Shown here: positions 20,924 through 30,130 of the stretch, one piece after another
Layout: every line of letters begins with the position of its first letter
Numbering within the stretch: the first letter of the stretch is position 1
Assembly (NCBI RefSeq): GCF_910589235.1
Contig: NC_060957.1
Coordinates: 1,151,001 to 1,215,000, forward strand
Length of the DNA stretch: 64,000 bases
Origin: Vespa crabro
Taxonomy: Eukaryota > Arthropoda > Insecta > Hymenoptera > Vespidae
Direction: 5' to 3'
Made by a program: the position numbers and the translations under genes
Notes under the pieces: model-generated
The model's database searches: none
What the model was told of the DNA's origin: nothing
Seen by the model: the letters and a program-made list of their open reading frames with translations, nothing else

Positions 20924-21218
20924 CAAAATTGCCCTTCAGACGATGCTCACTAGACGTCGTCGTCGACGACGACGACGACGACAACGACGACGATGGCGAC
21001 GACGGCAAGGAGAAAGACGTGAGAGGGGTTCGACTCCGCGAAGGACGAAAATGAGAGTGCCTGACGTCTCGAGCATCGACATAATCCAGATGAAACCTGT
21101 AGACAAAGGGAGTTCCAAGTTCTGTTCTCGAATGGATACATACGAAGGACTAGTCTTTTTCTTTTTACTCCTTCCCTTTCACGCGAATAGAGTATACTCT
21201 TTTCGACTATTACTTTAA
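20913..21218 (+). CDS. candidate 101-aa frame with Arg-rich repeat, product unknown
   Basis: ATG-initiated. About 12 residues are followed by an Arg-rich stretch encoded by the (CGA)n array at 20955-21005. Then comes a non-repetitive segment (RGSTPRRTKMRVPDVSS to SKFCSRMDTYEGL) and a hydrophobic C-terminal run VFFFLLLPF. The opposite strand is also open with a hydrophobic N-terminus (20936-21118), which weakens the case. An exon containing an Arg tract is possible; a non-coding CGA microsatellite is more likely. Confidence 0.15.
   Translation: MSGSKIALQTMLTRRRRRRRRRRQRRRWRRRQGERRERGSTPRRTKMRVPDVSSIDIIQMKPVDKGSSKFCSRMDTYEGLVFFFLLLPFHANRVYSFRLLL
20955..21005. repeat. (CGA)n array with 20-bp perfect palindrome
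   Basis: The array reverses orientation at 20964/20965. CGTCGTCGTC (20955-20964) is followed directly by GACGACGACG (20965-20974), giving a perfect palindrome. Confidence 0.95.
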
Positions 21219-21313
21219 AATAAATCCATCTAGGATCCTTCTTGCATTTAGTTCGCAAATTTTGCTGAGTGTTTTGGCTAAATAAAAAGTCTACCGTCAT
21301 TCATGATATTACA

Positions 21314-21314
<1 letters not shown>

Positions 21315-21408
<94 letters not shown>
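21315..21408. repeat. (TAA)n array, about 30 units
   Basis: One AAG interruption near 21364. It lies 60 bases upstream of the candidate recursive splice site. Confidence 0.97.
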
Positions 21409-21409
<1 letters not shown>

Positions 21410-21437
21410 TGTTTCTATTTTATTTATTATGAAAAAT

Positions 21438-21476
21438 TATTAACGAAATATTATCTTTTCTATGTTACAGGTGAGT
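21438..21476 (+). promoter_or_regulatory. candidate recursive (ratcheting) splice site
   Basis: A 3' splice site and a 5' splice site are juxtaposed with no exon between. There is a branch-like TATTAAC (about 21437-21443), a pyrimidine-rich ATCTTTTCTATGTT, TACAG ending at 21470, and GTGAGTAAC starting at 21471. This matches the zero-length-exon architecture (pyrimidine tract, CAG joined to GTRAGT) known from long introns of insect genes. It implies plus-strand transcription across this point. Confidence 0.4.
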
Positions 21477-21732
21477 AACATACGTTGTCCGTTGAAGGTT
21501 CCTTGAGATTCTAATCGTCATCTTCGTACGGTAAATATAACAAAAATAAAAAAAAAAGGAGAGGAAAGGTAATCTCGTCGAAACTATTGCCGCAAATCCG
21601 ACTGAAAAATGTATTCGAACGGGCTACCTTGGTCCCATAAAGCCACGGTGTAAAGGGAGTTCATGCCGCAACGGGCGTGTATACGAAATTATCGTGCAAA
21701 CAGAGACGAAGGATACACGTACGAGTCTATAA

Positions 21733-21987
21733 ATGTATCAGTGCATTCTATATGGTATAGAAGTCTTAGTCCATGCACGTATACGTATGTTCGTGAGCTT
21801 GCAAAGCCAAGCCAAGGTACGCGTCGTGAGTGCGTGTGAGAATGCCGAGAATATAGAGAACAGAGCAGAGGCAGCTCGACACATGCATTATTCAGCTCGG
21901 TCAACCCTAACTCACGCAAGACGCATCCTCATCTACCCTCGTATACCTCTAGGATACACTACACTAGCTACTACTCGATACACGTGA
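21733..21987 (+). CDS. candidate 84-aa frame, product unknown
   Basis: ATG-initiated and free of simple repeats, in a GC-richer block downstream of the recursive site: MYQCILYGIEVLVHARIRMF onward. An internal donor-like CCAAG|GTACGC at 21814 would cut it after 27 codons. No recognised family. This block might instead be a transcribed leader or conserved non-coding element. Confidence 0.15.
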   Translation: MYQCILYGIEVLVHARIRMFVSLQSQAKVRVVSACENAENIENRAEAARHMHYSARSTLTHARRILIYPRIPLGYTTLATTRYT

Positions 21988-22065
21988 GAGGATCAATGTG
22001 TGAGTGTGCTAACGAGGAGGTGTATTCGTGCGAATATCTACGTGTACCTTCCTGAGAGTTTGTGA

Positions 22066-22068
<3 letters not shown>

Positions 22069-22120
<52 letters not shown>

Positions 22121-22136
22121 TTCTCTTTCTCTCTTT
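22069..22136. repeat. (CT)n tract
   Basis: CT array followed by CTTT units and TTGTAG, which mimics a 3' splice site at 22140. Confidence 0.96.
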
Positions 22137-22306
22137 GTAGATGAATACGTATGTATGTGTACATGTATGAAGCTGAGTCTAGGCATCGTTGCACAGCCAA
22201 TTCCCTTTCGCGACATCCCAATAGAGTTTACCGTCCGGTGATTTGTACTCGACAATCAGAAACTGTTTTGTTAAGAAGCCTTGTATTTTCTTCCATCTTT
22301 ATTTCC

Positions 22307-22358
22307 TTCTCTCTCTCTCTCCCTCTCTCTCTCTCTTTCTCTCTCTCTCTCTTTCTCA
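22307..22358. repeat. (CT)n tract
   Basis: CT with CCCT and TTTC interruptions. Confidence 0.94.
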
Positions 22359-22734
22359 TTCTATCTTCCCTTTTTTGTTTTCTTTATTTTTTCTTTTCTT
22401 CTCTACTACCAGTTCAATCTTCCTGAATAGAAAATTAGTTAGAAGCTATTCTACGAAGGATATCTAACGATATTAAAGGTATAACGTAATTTCTTCGATC
22501 ACCGTCATAGATGTGGTTGGAAAATTTTCATCTCGCAAGCTCTCGATGCACGCAAGGGCTACAAACCATCGTAGTTAATAGGTTTTACGCGGGACGATAT
22601 GTACACTTAATGAAATATCGAACCGCCAATCGTGTTAAAACGTTGGTCCGCGTAATGCAACTGTAATTAACGTTATAAACTCGCTCTCTTTGAAATGCCC
22701 TCTCAAAATAGCCAGCAGAAAGCTTCGTGGTAGC
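22359..22734. other. unique block, nothing recognised
   Basis: T-rich at the left, then about 250 bases of unique, GC-richer sequence with no supported frame; a candidate for cross-species conservation testing. Confidence 0.5.
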
Positions 22735-22862
22735 TTTAGGAGGGTGGAAGGAGGGGGGGGGGTGGGGTGAGCTGGCAGGCTGGCGGAAGGGATTGGCGGG
22801 AGACGACGGGTGGACCAGATGATGATGAGGAGGAGGAGAAGGAGGAGGATGAGGAGGGTGGG
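22735..22862 (+). repeat. G-rich tract (quadruplex-prone) and (GGA)n
   Basis: AGGAGGGTGG leads into a run of ten G at 22753-22762, T, then GGGG; further GGC/GGG runs follow, then (GGA)n at 22828-22858. Confidence 0.85.
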
Positions 22863-23137
22863 ACTGAATTCCGTAATAAAAGAAAAGTAAATGAAATGCC
22901 TTTTTCGTAACGTCGTAGGAACGTTCTCGTTCGAGAGGAAAAATCAAGGAAAAGTACGTTTTTCAGGGTAGGTTAAGTTCGAGAAGTCCTTTGCAAGTCT
23001 TGGACCGATTCGAAGGTGGTCAGGCGAAACGAAATGGGTATTTGGTATTCCGACGAAGTAGCCTCAAAACCTCTTTCCACTCTCTTCCGCTCGTCGCGCA
23101 CGCACGCCAACCTATCTTCCGCTAGCTCGAATTTTGT

Positions 23138-23205
23138 TTTCCTTTTTTCCTTTTTTTTTCTCTTCCTCTTCTTTTTCTTCTTCTTTCTCTTCTACTTTTC
23201 CATGC
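23138..23205. repeat. T-rich/(TTC)n pyrimidine tract
   Basis: TTC and T runs. Confidence 0.92.
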
Positions 23206-23285
23206 TCCTCTCGAATGCTTGCGCCCCTTTTCGTTTTTTCCAAGGCGGCCAAATATTTGCCACTGCTATTGAAAACGAGAGGTAA

Positions 23286-23885
23286 GGTACTTAACTAGAG
23301 ATCATTATATTTTAATCGGTAAGCATAACAGGGTAAGATGGGACTGTAGAACGGAGGGAGGGGAAGGGAGCTCTGCATCTTTGACATTCATTCGTAATTA
23401 ATTATTAACATAATTCGTTTAGATTAAATTCATGATCATTTCTTCAAAACAAACCAATTCAAACGTATTAAAGTAATTCAAAATCGTTTCAATCGTTAAA
23501 GCGCGATATTTCGTCAATTTTTTTTTTTTTTGTTATTTTCACGAACGTCCGCCATTTTTTAAACCAATCGTTCAGATCGAAATAAAATCGCTCGCGCGTG
23601 TAAATTCTCGTTGTTTGATTTTTGGTATAATTTTTAATCCCATACGACCGATCGTTTAAACGCTAGAATAGACACAGAAAAATCCACGCAGGCACACACA
23701 TATGCACGTGCGTTCACGCGCGTGCGCGGCACATGTGGCTTCTGATATGAAACGTAAAGATTTGAAAAAAGACAAAAAAAAAAAAAAGAAAGGAAAAAAA
23801 GAAAAAACAAAAAAGAAAAGGAAGAACGCAAATTTCTCTAGTCGTTCTTAATTTTTTTTAATTAGCGTCTCCTCAGTTATTTTCA
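23286..23885. other. AT-rich unique DNA, poly-T and poly-A
   Basis: Starts just after a donor-like GAGAG|GTAAGG at 23280. Poly-T at 23518-23532 and A-rich at 23769-23825. No gene seen. Confidence 0.55.
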
Positions 23886-23886
23886 G

Positions 23887-24071
23887 TGGCATGTCTTCTC
23901 AGTGAGTTAACAAATAGGATGGGTCCTTCTGACGAAGAAAAAAGTACGCTTGGTACGGTGCTGCGCTTGATTCGAGTCGCGGTAAACATTCGAGTTGGAC
24001 AAAGTTTCGACGCAAGTCTTCTTCTCTCTCTCTCTCTCTCAATCTTTTTCCGTCTATTTCTACTTTCTTAA
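23887..24071 (+). CDS. candidate internal or terminal exon, product unknown
   Basis: A strong 3' splice site (T-rich tract, CTCAGTTATTTTCAG ending at 23886) leads straight into a stop-free frame. It begins ACLLSELTNRMGPSDEEKST and continues with a hydrophobic/charged alternation LGTVLRLIRVAVNIRVG, then runs into (CT)n-derived Ser/Leu and stops at 24071. A donor-like GCG|GTAAAC occurs at 23980/23981. The first 45 residues are balanced and free of simple repeats. No family recognised and no strong donor, so it remains a candidate. Confidence 0.22.
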
Positions 24072-24112
24072 GTAGGGAGAATCGTGCTTGTTTCTGTCTT
24101 TTCCATCCTTCT

Positions 24113-24144
<32 letters not shown>
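24020..24144. repeat. two short (CT)n tracts
   Basis: CT arrays at 24020-24040 and 24117-24144. Confidence 0.94.
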
Positions 24145-24147
<3 letters not shown>

Positions 24148-24308
24148 GATCTTCCTTTCGTTGCACAAGTTCGCGAAAGGCATTCGATTTGGTCGCAGGT
24201 GGATAGAAGCGGATGGCGAATCCGCATCAAACGAATCGATTGCAGAAAACTTGTCGAGAGCCTCGACAAAATCCTCCCTCTCCCAACTTCCTCCTTATTT
24301 CGTTCTTT

Positions 24309-24321
24309 CCCCCCCCCCCCC
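24309..24321. repeat. poly-C, 13 residues
   Basis: Uninterrupted C run followed by AACCC. Confidence 0.95.
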
Positions 24322-24442
24322 AACCCAGCCTTCACTCCTTCCTCTTTCTTTCTGTCATTTCGATTCCTTCTCTTCTTCTTCTTCTTTCTAAGTTTTTCAT
24401 CTTCTTCTTCTTTCTCTTCTGCTTTCTCTGATTTCAGTTTTC

Positions 24443-24446
<4 letters not shown>

Positions 24447-24481
<35 letters not shown>
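24447..24481. repeat. (CT)n tract
   Basis: Complementary to the (GA)n at 24622-24662, 140 bases away. Confidence 0.96.
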
Positions 24482-24483
<2 letters not shown>

Positions 24484-24553
24484 TTTTTCTCTCTTACTTC
24501 TCTGGCTCGATCATTTCGCTTTTATTTCAGAACGTTATACTCGCCATTCTTAC

Positions 24554-24604
24554 CTTCAGAGGATGCAATATAGGACATGATACAAGACAGAAGGACGATC
24601 GAAA
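24554..24604 (-). CDS. candidate 51-nt minus-strand exon
   Basis: On the minus strand a (CT)n-led tract CCTCCCTTTCTCTCAG ends at 24605. It is followed by 51 bases and then CTGAAG|GTAAGAATGG, a near-consensus donor. Two of three frames are open (FRSSFCLVSCPILHPLK in one). The exon would be 17 codons long. The opposite strand has its own good acceptor at 24530 (TTTTATTTCAG), so the two readings compete. Confidence 0.18.
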
Positions 24605-24619
24605 CTGAGAGAAAGGGAG

Positions 24620-24621
<2 letters not shown>

Positions 24622-24662
<41 letters not shown>
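24622..24662. repeat. (GA)n tract
   Basis: Pure GA for about 40 bases. Confidence 0.96.
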
Positions 24663-24665
<3 letters not shown>

Positions 24666-25012
24666 CAAAAGGCCCAAGAAGGGCTGGCTCGACTATCTCC
24701 TCCTACAAGTTCAATCTCCTTCTACTTCGACGTTGGATATCCGGATTCTGTGAGGAGACTATACCTAGAGAGATGAAGGAAGATAGATATATTTAGATTG
24801 CTTGTGGGAAGGAGATGTTCTTATTGTCGTGTCTCTGAATCGGCGCAAAGTGCATCGACGCTCGAATCCACTAACGAATTCTACGATTTCCATTCTACGA
24901 TCGAGTCTTCACTTAAGAGCGAGCTTATGGAATTCAGAAAATGTGAGGGAATTTGTTTAACCCGTCGAAAGGGCAACGCGTAATTGTGGTTGGGCGAGAG
25001 AATGAAATGGAA

Positions 25013-25053
<41 letters not shown>

Positions 25054-25084
25054 AGAGAGAGAAAGAGAGAGAAAGGGAGAAAGA
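25013..25084. repeat. (GA)n tract
   Basis: GA core with a CACAGA interruption and GAAA/GGGA tail. Confidence 0.95.
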
Positions 25085-25213
25085 TGTTCACCCAACGTGA
25101 ATACTTTTTATTTCGCCGCCACCGGCTGGCCGGATCGTGTTTCATCGTTTTCTCCTCTTGCAAATCCGATATCCAAAGCTATATTGGTGTGCAAATTGCA
25201 ATTGATCGTCGAG

Positions 25214-25350
25214 CCTCCTCCTATACCACCCCCTCCGCCCCTCCCCTCCTTCTCTTCCTCTTCATCCTTTTCCTCCTCTTCCTCCTCCTCCTCCTCCTCC
25301 TCCTCCTGCTCCTCCTCCTCCTCCTGCTCCTCTTACTCTTCCTCCACCTA
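25214..25350. repeat. (TCC)n array with CTG interruptions
   Basis: About thirty CTC/TCC-type triplets; CTG appears at two points. The minus strand reads as poly-Arg or Gly/Glu. Confidence 0.95.
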
Positions 25351-25619
25351 CACGTAAACCTCCACCTCCAACTATGCCGCAGTATTTTTCCGCAAACAAT
25401 ATTTCCATGAAAATTGTCCATATTCATTCGGATTGCGTTTCCTTCTAATAGCATTACTATGTTATCCCCTATGTTATTCCATAAATTTAACGTCGCATGA
25501 ATTCCATTCGGCCAAAGAAAATTGCAATTTACTACCAATTTGTAGAGGTAACAAACTAGACTAGGACTTTCTTATTACTTTTGTTCTTCTTTAATCTTCT
25601 ATCAACGTCCTTCTAACAT

Positions 25620-25863
25620 TTTGTCCTTTTTTTTCTCCCCATGTTTTTTTTTTTTTTCTTCGTCTTTTCCTTTATTTTTCTTTCTTTCTTTCGAAATTTA
25701 TCCGCCTATTTTATGCTAAACAATTAAGAAACCTTTGCGTTTCGTATTTTTTCTTTTTTTTTTTTCCTTTTTTCTTCTCTCTTGTTCGTTTGTTTTTTTT
25801 TCTTTTTTTTTTTTTCTTTTTTCTTTTTTCTTTTCTCTCCTTTTTTCTTTTTTTTTTTTTTTT
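25620..25863. repeat. T-rich pyrimidine tracts
   Basis: Poly-T blocks at 25627-25690 and 25748-25863, with single-base C interruptions. Confidence 0.92.
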
Positions 25864-26147
25864 CGAAAACGGACTAACCAACCATAATAATTTGAAATCC
25901 ACAGTGGATCGTAATATTCCCTGCGCCGGAAATTCGATGGATTTTACGTTTAAAAAACGAAAGGGAGTAGCTTGAAAAATGTACGTTGGTATCCATTTTT
26001 TACGAGGCCAACGGCAAACCGTTCAGCGTTCGTTGTGTTTGCGCATTCAAAAAAATAACGCGAGATCGAATGGGAAGGGAGAGGGATTCGAATAAATTTT
26101 ATTCGCTTGGGGGGATCCGATCTCGACGATCTAATCGAGCGATAACC

Positions 26148-26264
26148 ATGAAAGTTGTTGTTTCTTTCGCACCTTTATTGTGTATCATGGCGGGGATAAA
26201 GGAATGTCGCGAAAGAAATGTAATAATACAGGAAAAGGGACGAGCGTTTTCTTATCGTTACTGA
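26148..26264 (+). CDS. candidate 38-aa secretory-type small frame
   Basis: The ATG at 26148 in the context GATAACC-ATG opens MKVVVSFAPLLCIMAGIKEC and continues for 18 more mixed residues to TGA at 26262-26264. Its N-terminus has the basic, hydrophobic, small-residue pattern of a signal peptide. It is the 3' part of a longer stop-free frame (from about 25968) of balanced composition. One Cys falls in the hydrophobic segment and one after it, so a disulfide-rich toxin-like fold is not indicated. No family recognised. Confidence 0.16.
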   Translation: MKVVVSFAPLLCIMAGIKECRERNVIIQEKGRAFSYRY

Positions 26265-26416
26265 AAGAAAGCTCAAAAAAAAGTTACTCAAGCACATGGA
26301 TCTGATATCTGTATCTCGTGTTTCATTGGCTAGTGATATATAACAAGTGTTCCAAATATAACGATAATATTTAATGATATAATCGCTCGTTAAATGACAA
26401 ATGAATACGTATATAA

Positions 26417-26502
<86 letters not shown>

Positions 26503-26516
26503 ATGTGTGTGTGTGT
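26417..26516. repeat. (AT)n/(TG)35 array
   Basis: Short AT run, then 70 bases of pure TG (26432-26501), GGA, then seven more TG units. Alternating purine-pyrimidine throughout, so Z-DNA-prone. Confidence 0.98.
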
Positions 26517-26658
26517 ATCATCAAACATATAAATGTTTAAAGAATTTTGAATGTTTAAGAAATAATCTCATTCGAACGAATAGATATCAATTGATCTTCT
26601 TAAAAAATATATTAAAGATATAAGTTTAGGATTAATTATGTTGCTTTAACATCTAGTA

Positions 26659-26659
<1 letters not shown>

Positions 26660-26695
<36 letters not shown>

Positions 26696-26725
26696 TTATT
26701 TTTTTTATTTTTTATTTTTATTAAG
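26660..26725. repeat. (TTA)n then poly-T
   Basis: About twelve TTA units followed by T-rich sequence. Confidence 0.95.
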
Positions 26726-26754
26726 CTTGGAAAAATATTTATGCCAAAGAGAAA

Positions 26755-26760
26755 AAAAGA

Positions 26761-26801
<41 letters not shown>
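26755..26801. repeat. (GA)n tract
   Basis: GATAGA units then GA. Confidence 0.95.
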
Positions 26802-26804
<3 letters not shown>

Positions 26805-27161
26805 TTCAGATGTTCTCGATTAAAATTTTGGATGGAAGGTATAGATCGTCTTTTTCCAAAGAAAGGGAAAATCGAAGAAAAATATTTCGCGTATCTTTCG
26901 AACGCGATATTCGGTCCATAGTAGTCGCATAAGCGTGCGGTTTCGAAGCGAAACCATTCGCCACGTCATCGATAACATCCTAACATCCCCCGAATCGAGA
27001 AAGGTGAATACGTCGGAGGTACGAAATACTGCTCGGAAAACGAAACACACTGACGTAGGCAAACTCTCACACGCATGCGCATGTTCCGAACGTTTTTCAG
27101 GCCAGAGCCATCCATCTTATACACGCGACTCCGAAGAGGTTTTATTCCGTTCCACCTTCTT

Positions 27162-27165
<4 letters not shown>
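26802..27165. other. GC-richer unique block
   Basis: Unique, CpG-containing sequence with GCATGCGCA near 27070 (NRF1-like) and short open frames on both strands. No product recognised. Confidence 0.35.
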
Positions 27166-27196
<31 letters not shown>

Positions 27197-27281
27197 ATCC
27201 TTTCTCACCGTCTTTCGCTATACTCCTCCCACGAGTAATCTTCCTTCCGCGATAGCACTCACCTTGCAACTGATTGTGAGT

Positions 27282-27335
<54 letters not shown>
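27166..27335. repeat. (CT)n and (GA)n arms around a 90-base core
   Basis: CT at 27166-27193 and GA at 27284-27335 are mutually complementary; a single strand could fold into a stem of at least 26 bp. Confidence 0.94.
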
Positions 27336-27337
<2 letters not shown>

Positions 27338-27526
27338 CGTGTCTCGTTCCATTTGCTATTTCTTCCTGCCTTTCCTTCGAGATCATCCAAGACACTTTAA
27401 ATCTTCGACACCTTCCACGCGGGTTTACCCCGATGTCTACTTATTGCTTTCCTGAAAATCTTCATGGTTGTACTACGTAAGATAGATTTTTATCGTTATC
27501 AAACAAATTACACTGTTTGTGCAACA

Positions 27527-27608
27527 ACAACAACAACAACAACAACTTTTCCTTTTTTTCTTTTCCCTTTTCTTTTTTTCTTTTTTTCTTTTCTTTTTTT
27601 TTTTTTTA
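27527..27608. repeat. (CAA)n then T-rich tract
   Basis: Six CAA units followed by T runs with C interruptions. Confidence 0.93.
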
Positions 27609-27754
27609 TCATCAGGAAAGTTATCAGAAGGTGATTGTATACATATAAAAAGGGTAGGATAACGAACAAGGGTCCTGAAACGGGAACATGGTACAATTAA
27701 ACGGACGTTGCTTCGTTCGCTTGTGGATTATAGCTTGGAGCTTTTATTAACGAA

Positions 27755-27838
27755 AAGAGAGAAAAGAAAGAAACAAAAAAAAAAAAAAGAAAAAAAAAAG
27801 AAAAGAAAAAAAAAGGAAAAAGAAGAAGGGAAAAAAGA
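27755..27838. repeat. A-rich purine tract
   Basis: A runs with single G. Confidence 0.92.
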
Positions 27839-27967
27839 ATAACTAACAACAAAGACAAGAAGAGAGTCGACGTTCGATTAATAAATTCCAAGCTCTCCCG
27901 GATAGCGGCTAGCTCTTGAAAACGACTCGTTATAAAAATATAAGTCGCATTCATTGTGTGTGCGACC

Positions 27968-28072
27968 ATCTCTCTCTCTCTCCCCCCCCTCCCTCCTAGC
28001 CCCACGAATCCTTCTCCCTATCCCTCCCCCCTCTATCCCTTCCTCATCTCTCTCATCTCTCTCTCTCTCTCA
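27968..28072 (-). repeat. (TC)n and C-run tract, minus-strand quadruplex-prone
   Basis: C8-T-C3-TCCTAG-C4 at 27982-28002, then further CCC/CCCCCC runs and CT units. Confidence 0.85.
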
Positions 28073-28358
28073 CTTGCATTTACATATTTGTAGATAAGCT
28101 TTATTTAAATTCGAGAGCGATTCGAAAGGACGATAGGATAATAGTATCCACTGATGCATATGTAAATTGAAATCAAACTACTTCTCTTGGACTGCTTTCA
28201 AAGAACTCTCGAGTCTCGGTCGCTTGGCTAACAGTGCCGATTGTAGAAAGAACGATGACGTTCTAAAAGATTTTCTTTAGGACCGTGACGCTTTGCGATC
28301 CTTTAAGTGCATCCGAAAGAAACAATACGATACGGATAATGGGAGAAACATTGAATTC
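28073..28358. other. unique DNA, no gene
   Basis: Nothing recognised. Confidence 0.6.

Positions 28359-28393
<35 letters not shown>
28359..28393. repeat. (GA)n tract
   Basis: GA array. Confidence 0.95.
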
Positions 28394-28396
<3 letters not shown>

Positions 28397-28503
28397 AAAA
28401 CGGTAATTAAGACGGACCACTTGAAATATAATCTTATCGTTCTTACGATTCGAAATTACGATAAGGAATCGAAATTGAAAGTTGGAGGGATCGTAAAATC
28501 GGT

Positions 28504-28654
28504 CATCCTTCTTTTTCTTTTTCTTTTTTTCTTTTTCTTCTTCCCCCACCGAACGACCAAATTTACGATTAGTTTTTTAATTCAAAATTCATTCCATTTC
28601 CTTCTTCGTTATTTCCAGTACGTGTTCATTTTGTTTGTCTCGTATATCATCCTT

Positions 28655-28687
<33 letters not shown>
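28504..28687. repeat. (TTTTTC)n and (CT)n tracts
   Basis: T-rich tract at 28504-28546 and CT array at 28656-28687. Confidence 0.92.
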
Positions 28688-28689
<2 letters not shown>

Positions 28690-28793
28690 CTATGGAAGAA
28701 CTCGCATTATAGTTACTAGCTATACGTAGAATTCTTCTCGTCAAACGTATTTTTCGACCTTTGACTCTCTTCGATGCTATCTAGGATAGATAG

Positions 28794-28921
28794 AGGAAAG
28801 GGAAAAAAAAGAAAAAAAAAAAAAAAAAGAAAGAAAAAAAAGGAGGAAGGAAAGAAAGAAAGAAAGAAAAAGAAAAAGAAAAATGAAAAAGAAGAAGAAG
28901 AAAAAGAAGAAGGAGAAGAAA
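28794..28921. repeat. A/G purine tract with (GAAA) and (GAA) cores
   Basis: About 125 bases almost without pyrimidines. Confidence 0.95.
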
Positions 28922-29107
28922 ATACTACATGTAGAAGTTGAATCATCGAATTCACCGATCTTCTTCCTTCGTCTTCGAAGAAACGAAAAACTAGATATAT
29001 CCCCTCTCCTATCCTATCTGTACTACCCCCTCCATATACTATTCTTCTCTCGGCTGCATTTGTCCCTTATTAGATATTCCATTTTATTGAACCTACTCCT
29101 CGCTGTC

Positions 29108-29242
29108 TTTCTTCCTTCCTTCCTTCCTTCCTTCCTTCCTTTCTGCCTGCCTGCCTCTCTCCCTCCCTCCCGTCCTGCTTGTCAGCCTGCCTGCTTGCTT
29201 GCCTGCCTGCCTGCTTGCCTACCTACCTACCTCTCTGCCTGT
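29108..29242. repeat. shifting tetranucleotide array (TTCC, TGCC, CTCC, TTGC, TACC)
   Basis: Consecutive four-base units keep the same frame while the motif changes in steps. TTCC gives way to TGCC and CTCC up to about 29170; after a short break TGCC/TTGC units run to 29219, then TACC. Confidence 0.93.
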
Positions 29243-29571
29243 TTGGCGTCTTTTTCTCACATCCCTTTGCCTTGACTATATCATACTAGAATACGATACC
29301 CCCACCACTTACCATTTCCTATTCCGTTTTCTTCCACCCACTTATACACATGCGCATTTTAGAATATACATATATATACTATTCTACTATCACTAACACG
29401 GTCTACTTTTTGCCAAACGCGCTTCTCGTCCACGACATCGTTTTACTCCGCGTCTCGAATTTCAAACGTTATTATTCACCCTTCCGCGAAACCCTTCACG
29501 GATCTTAGATCTTCCTTGTCGAGCCGTTTCCGGTTTGTTGCACGCCTGGAAGCTATTCTTCCTTCCACCTT

Positions 29572-29575
<4 letters not shown>
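29243..29575. other. unique DNA, no gene
   Basis: Nothing recognised. Confidence 0.6.
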
Positions 29576-29609
<34 letters not shown>

Positions 29610-29725
29610 TTCTCTCTTTCTCTTTCATTTCTTGATACTCTTGGTTGCTTCGAACTACACGTCGATCTCCTTTTATTTTTCTTCTTCTTTTTCTTCTTTT
29701 TCTTTTTTTTCTTCTCCTTCCCCTT
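29576..29725. repeat. (CT)n and T-rich tracts
   Basis: CT array at 29576-29629; T/C tract at 29672-29725. Confidence 0.94.
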
Positions 29726-29858
29726 ATATGACTGGATGAGCATTTTCAGAAAGAAATTTGTAACTTTAATCGGGATCAAAAGAGTATTTCGAAGGGTGAG
29801 CGAAAGTTTTGATCTAATATAATCTTATTTATGACATTATAGTTTCAATTCATGTCAC

Positions 29859-29859
<1 letters not shown>

Positions 29860-29896
<37 letters not shown>

Positions 29897-30076
29897 CATT
29901 TGAAATATCATAAAACATAACGTTTTCTCTTATTAATCATCTTATTAGTCATATTAGTCATATTATGATAGAAAAATAAATAACGAGAAATGTTATGTTA
30001 CATTTTTAATAGAATTATATTTAAGAAGAGCTTTATTTGAAATTTTTTACCTTACATAATTCACATACATTATTTC

Positions 30077-30128
<52 letters not shown>
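29860..30128. repeat. two (TA)n arrays in AT-rich DNA
   Basis: TA at 29860-29893 and 50 bases of TA at 30079-30128. Confidence 0.96.

Positions 30129-30130
<2 letters not shown>

Noticed and set aside
21020..21040. GGGTTCGACTCC resembling a tRNA B box
   Set aside because: No A box, acceptor stem or cloverleaf; it lies in CGA-derived sequence.
22060..22145. Perfect-looking 3' splice site after (CT)n at 22140
   Set aside because: CT arrays automatically supply a pyrimidine tract, so any following AG scores well. No donor or open frame downstream supports it.
23230..23285. 37-nt plus-strand microexon before GAGAG|GTAAGG
   Set aside because: The acceptor TTTTTTCCAAG is acceptable but the exon is very short, and both sites could arise by chance in T-rich DNA.
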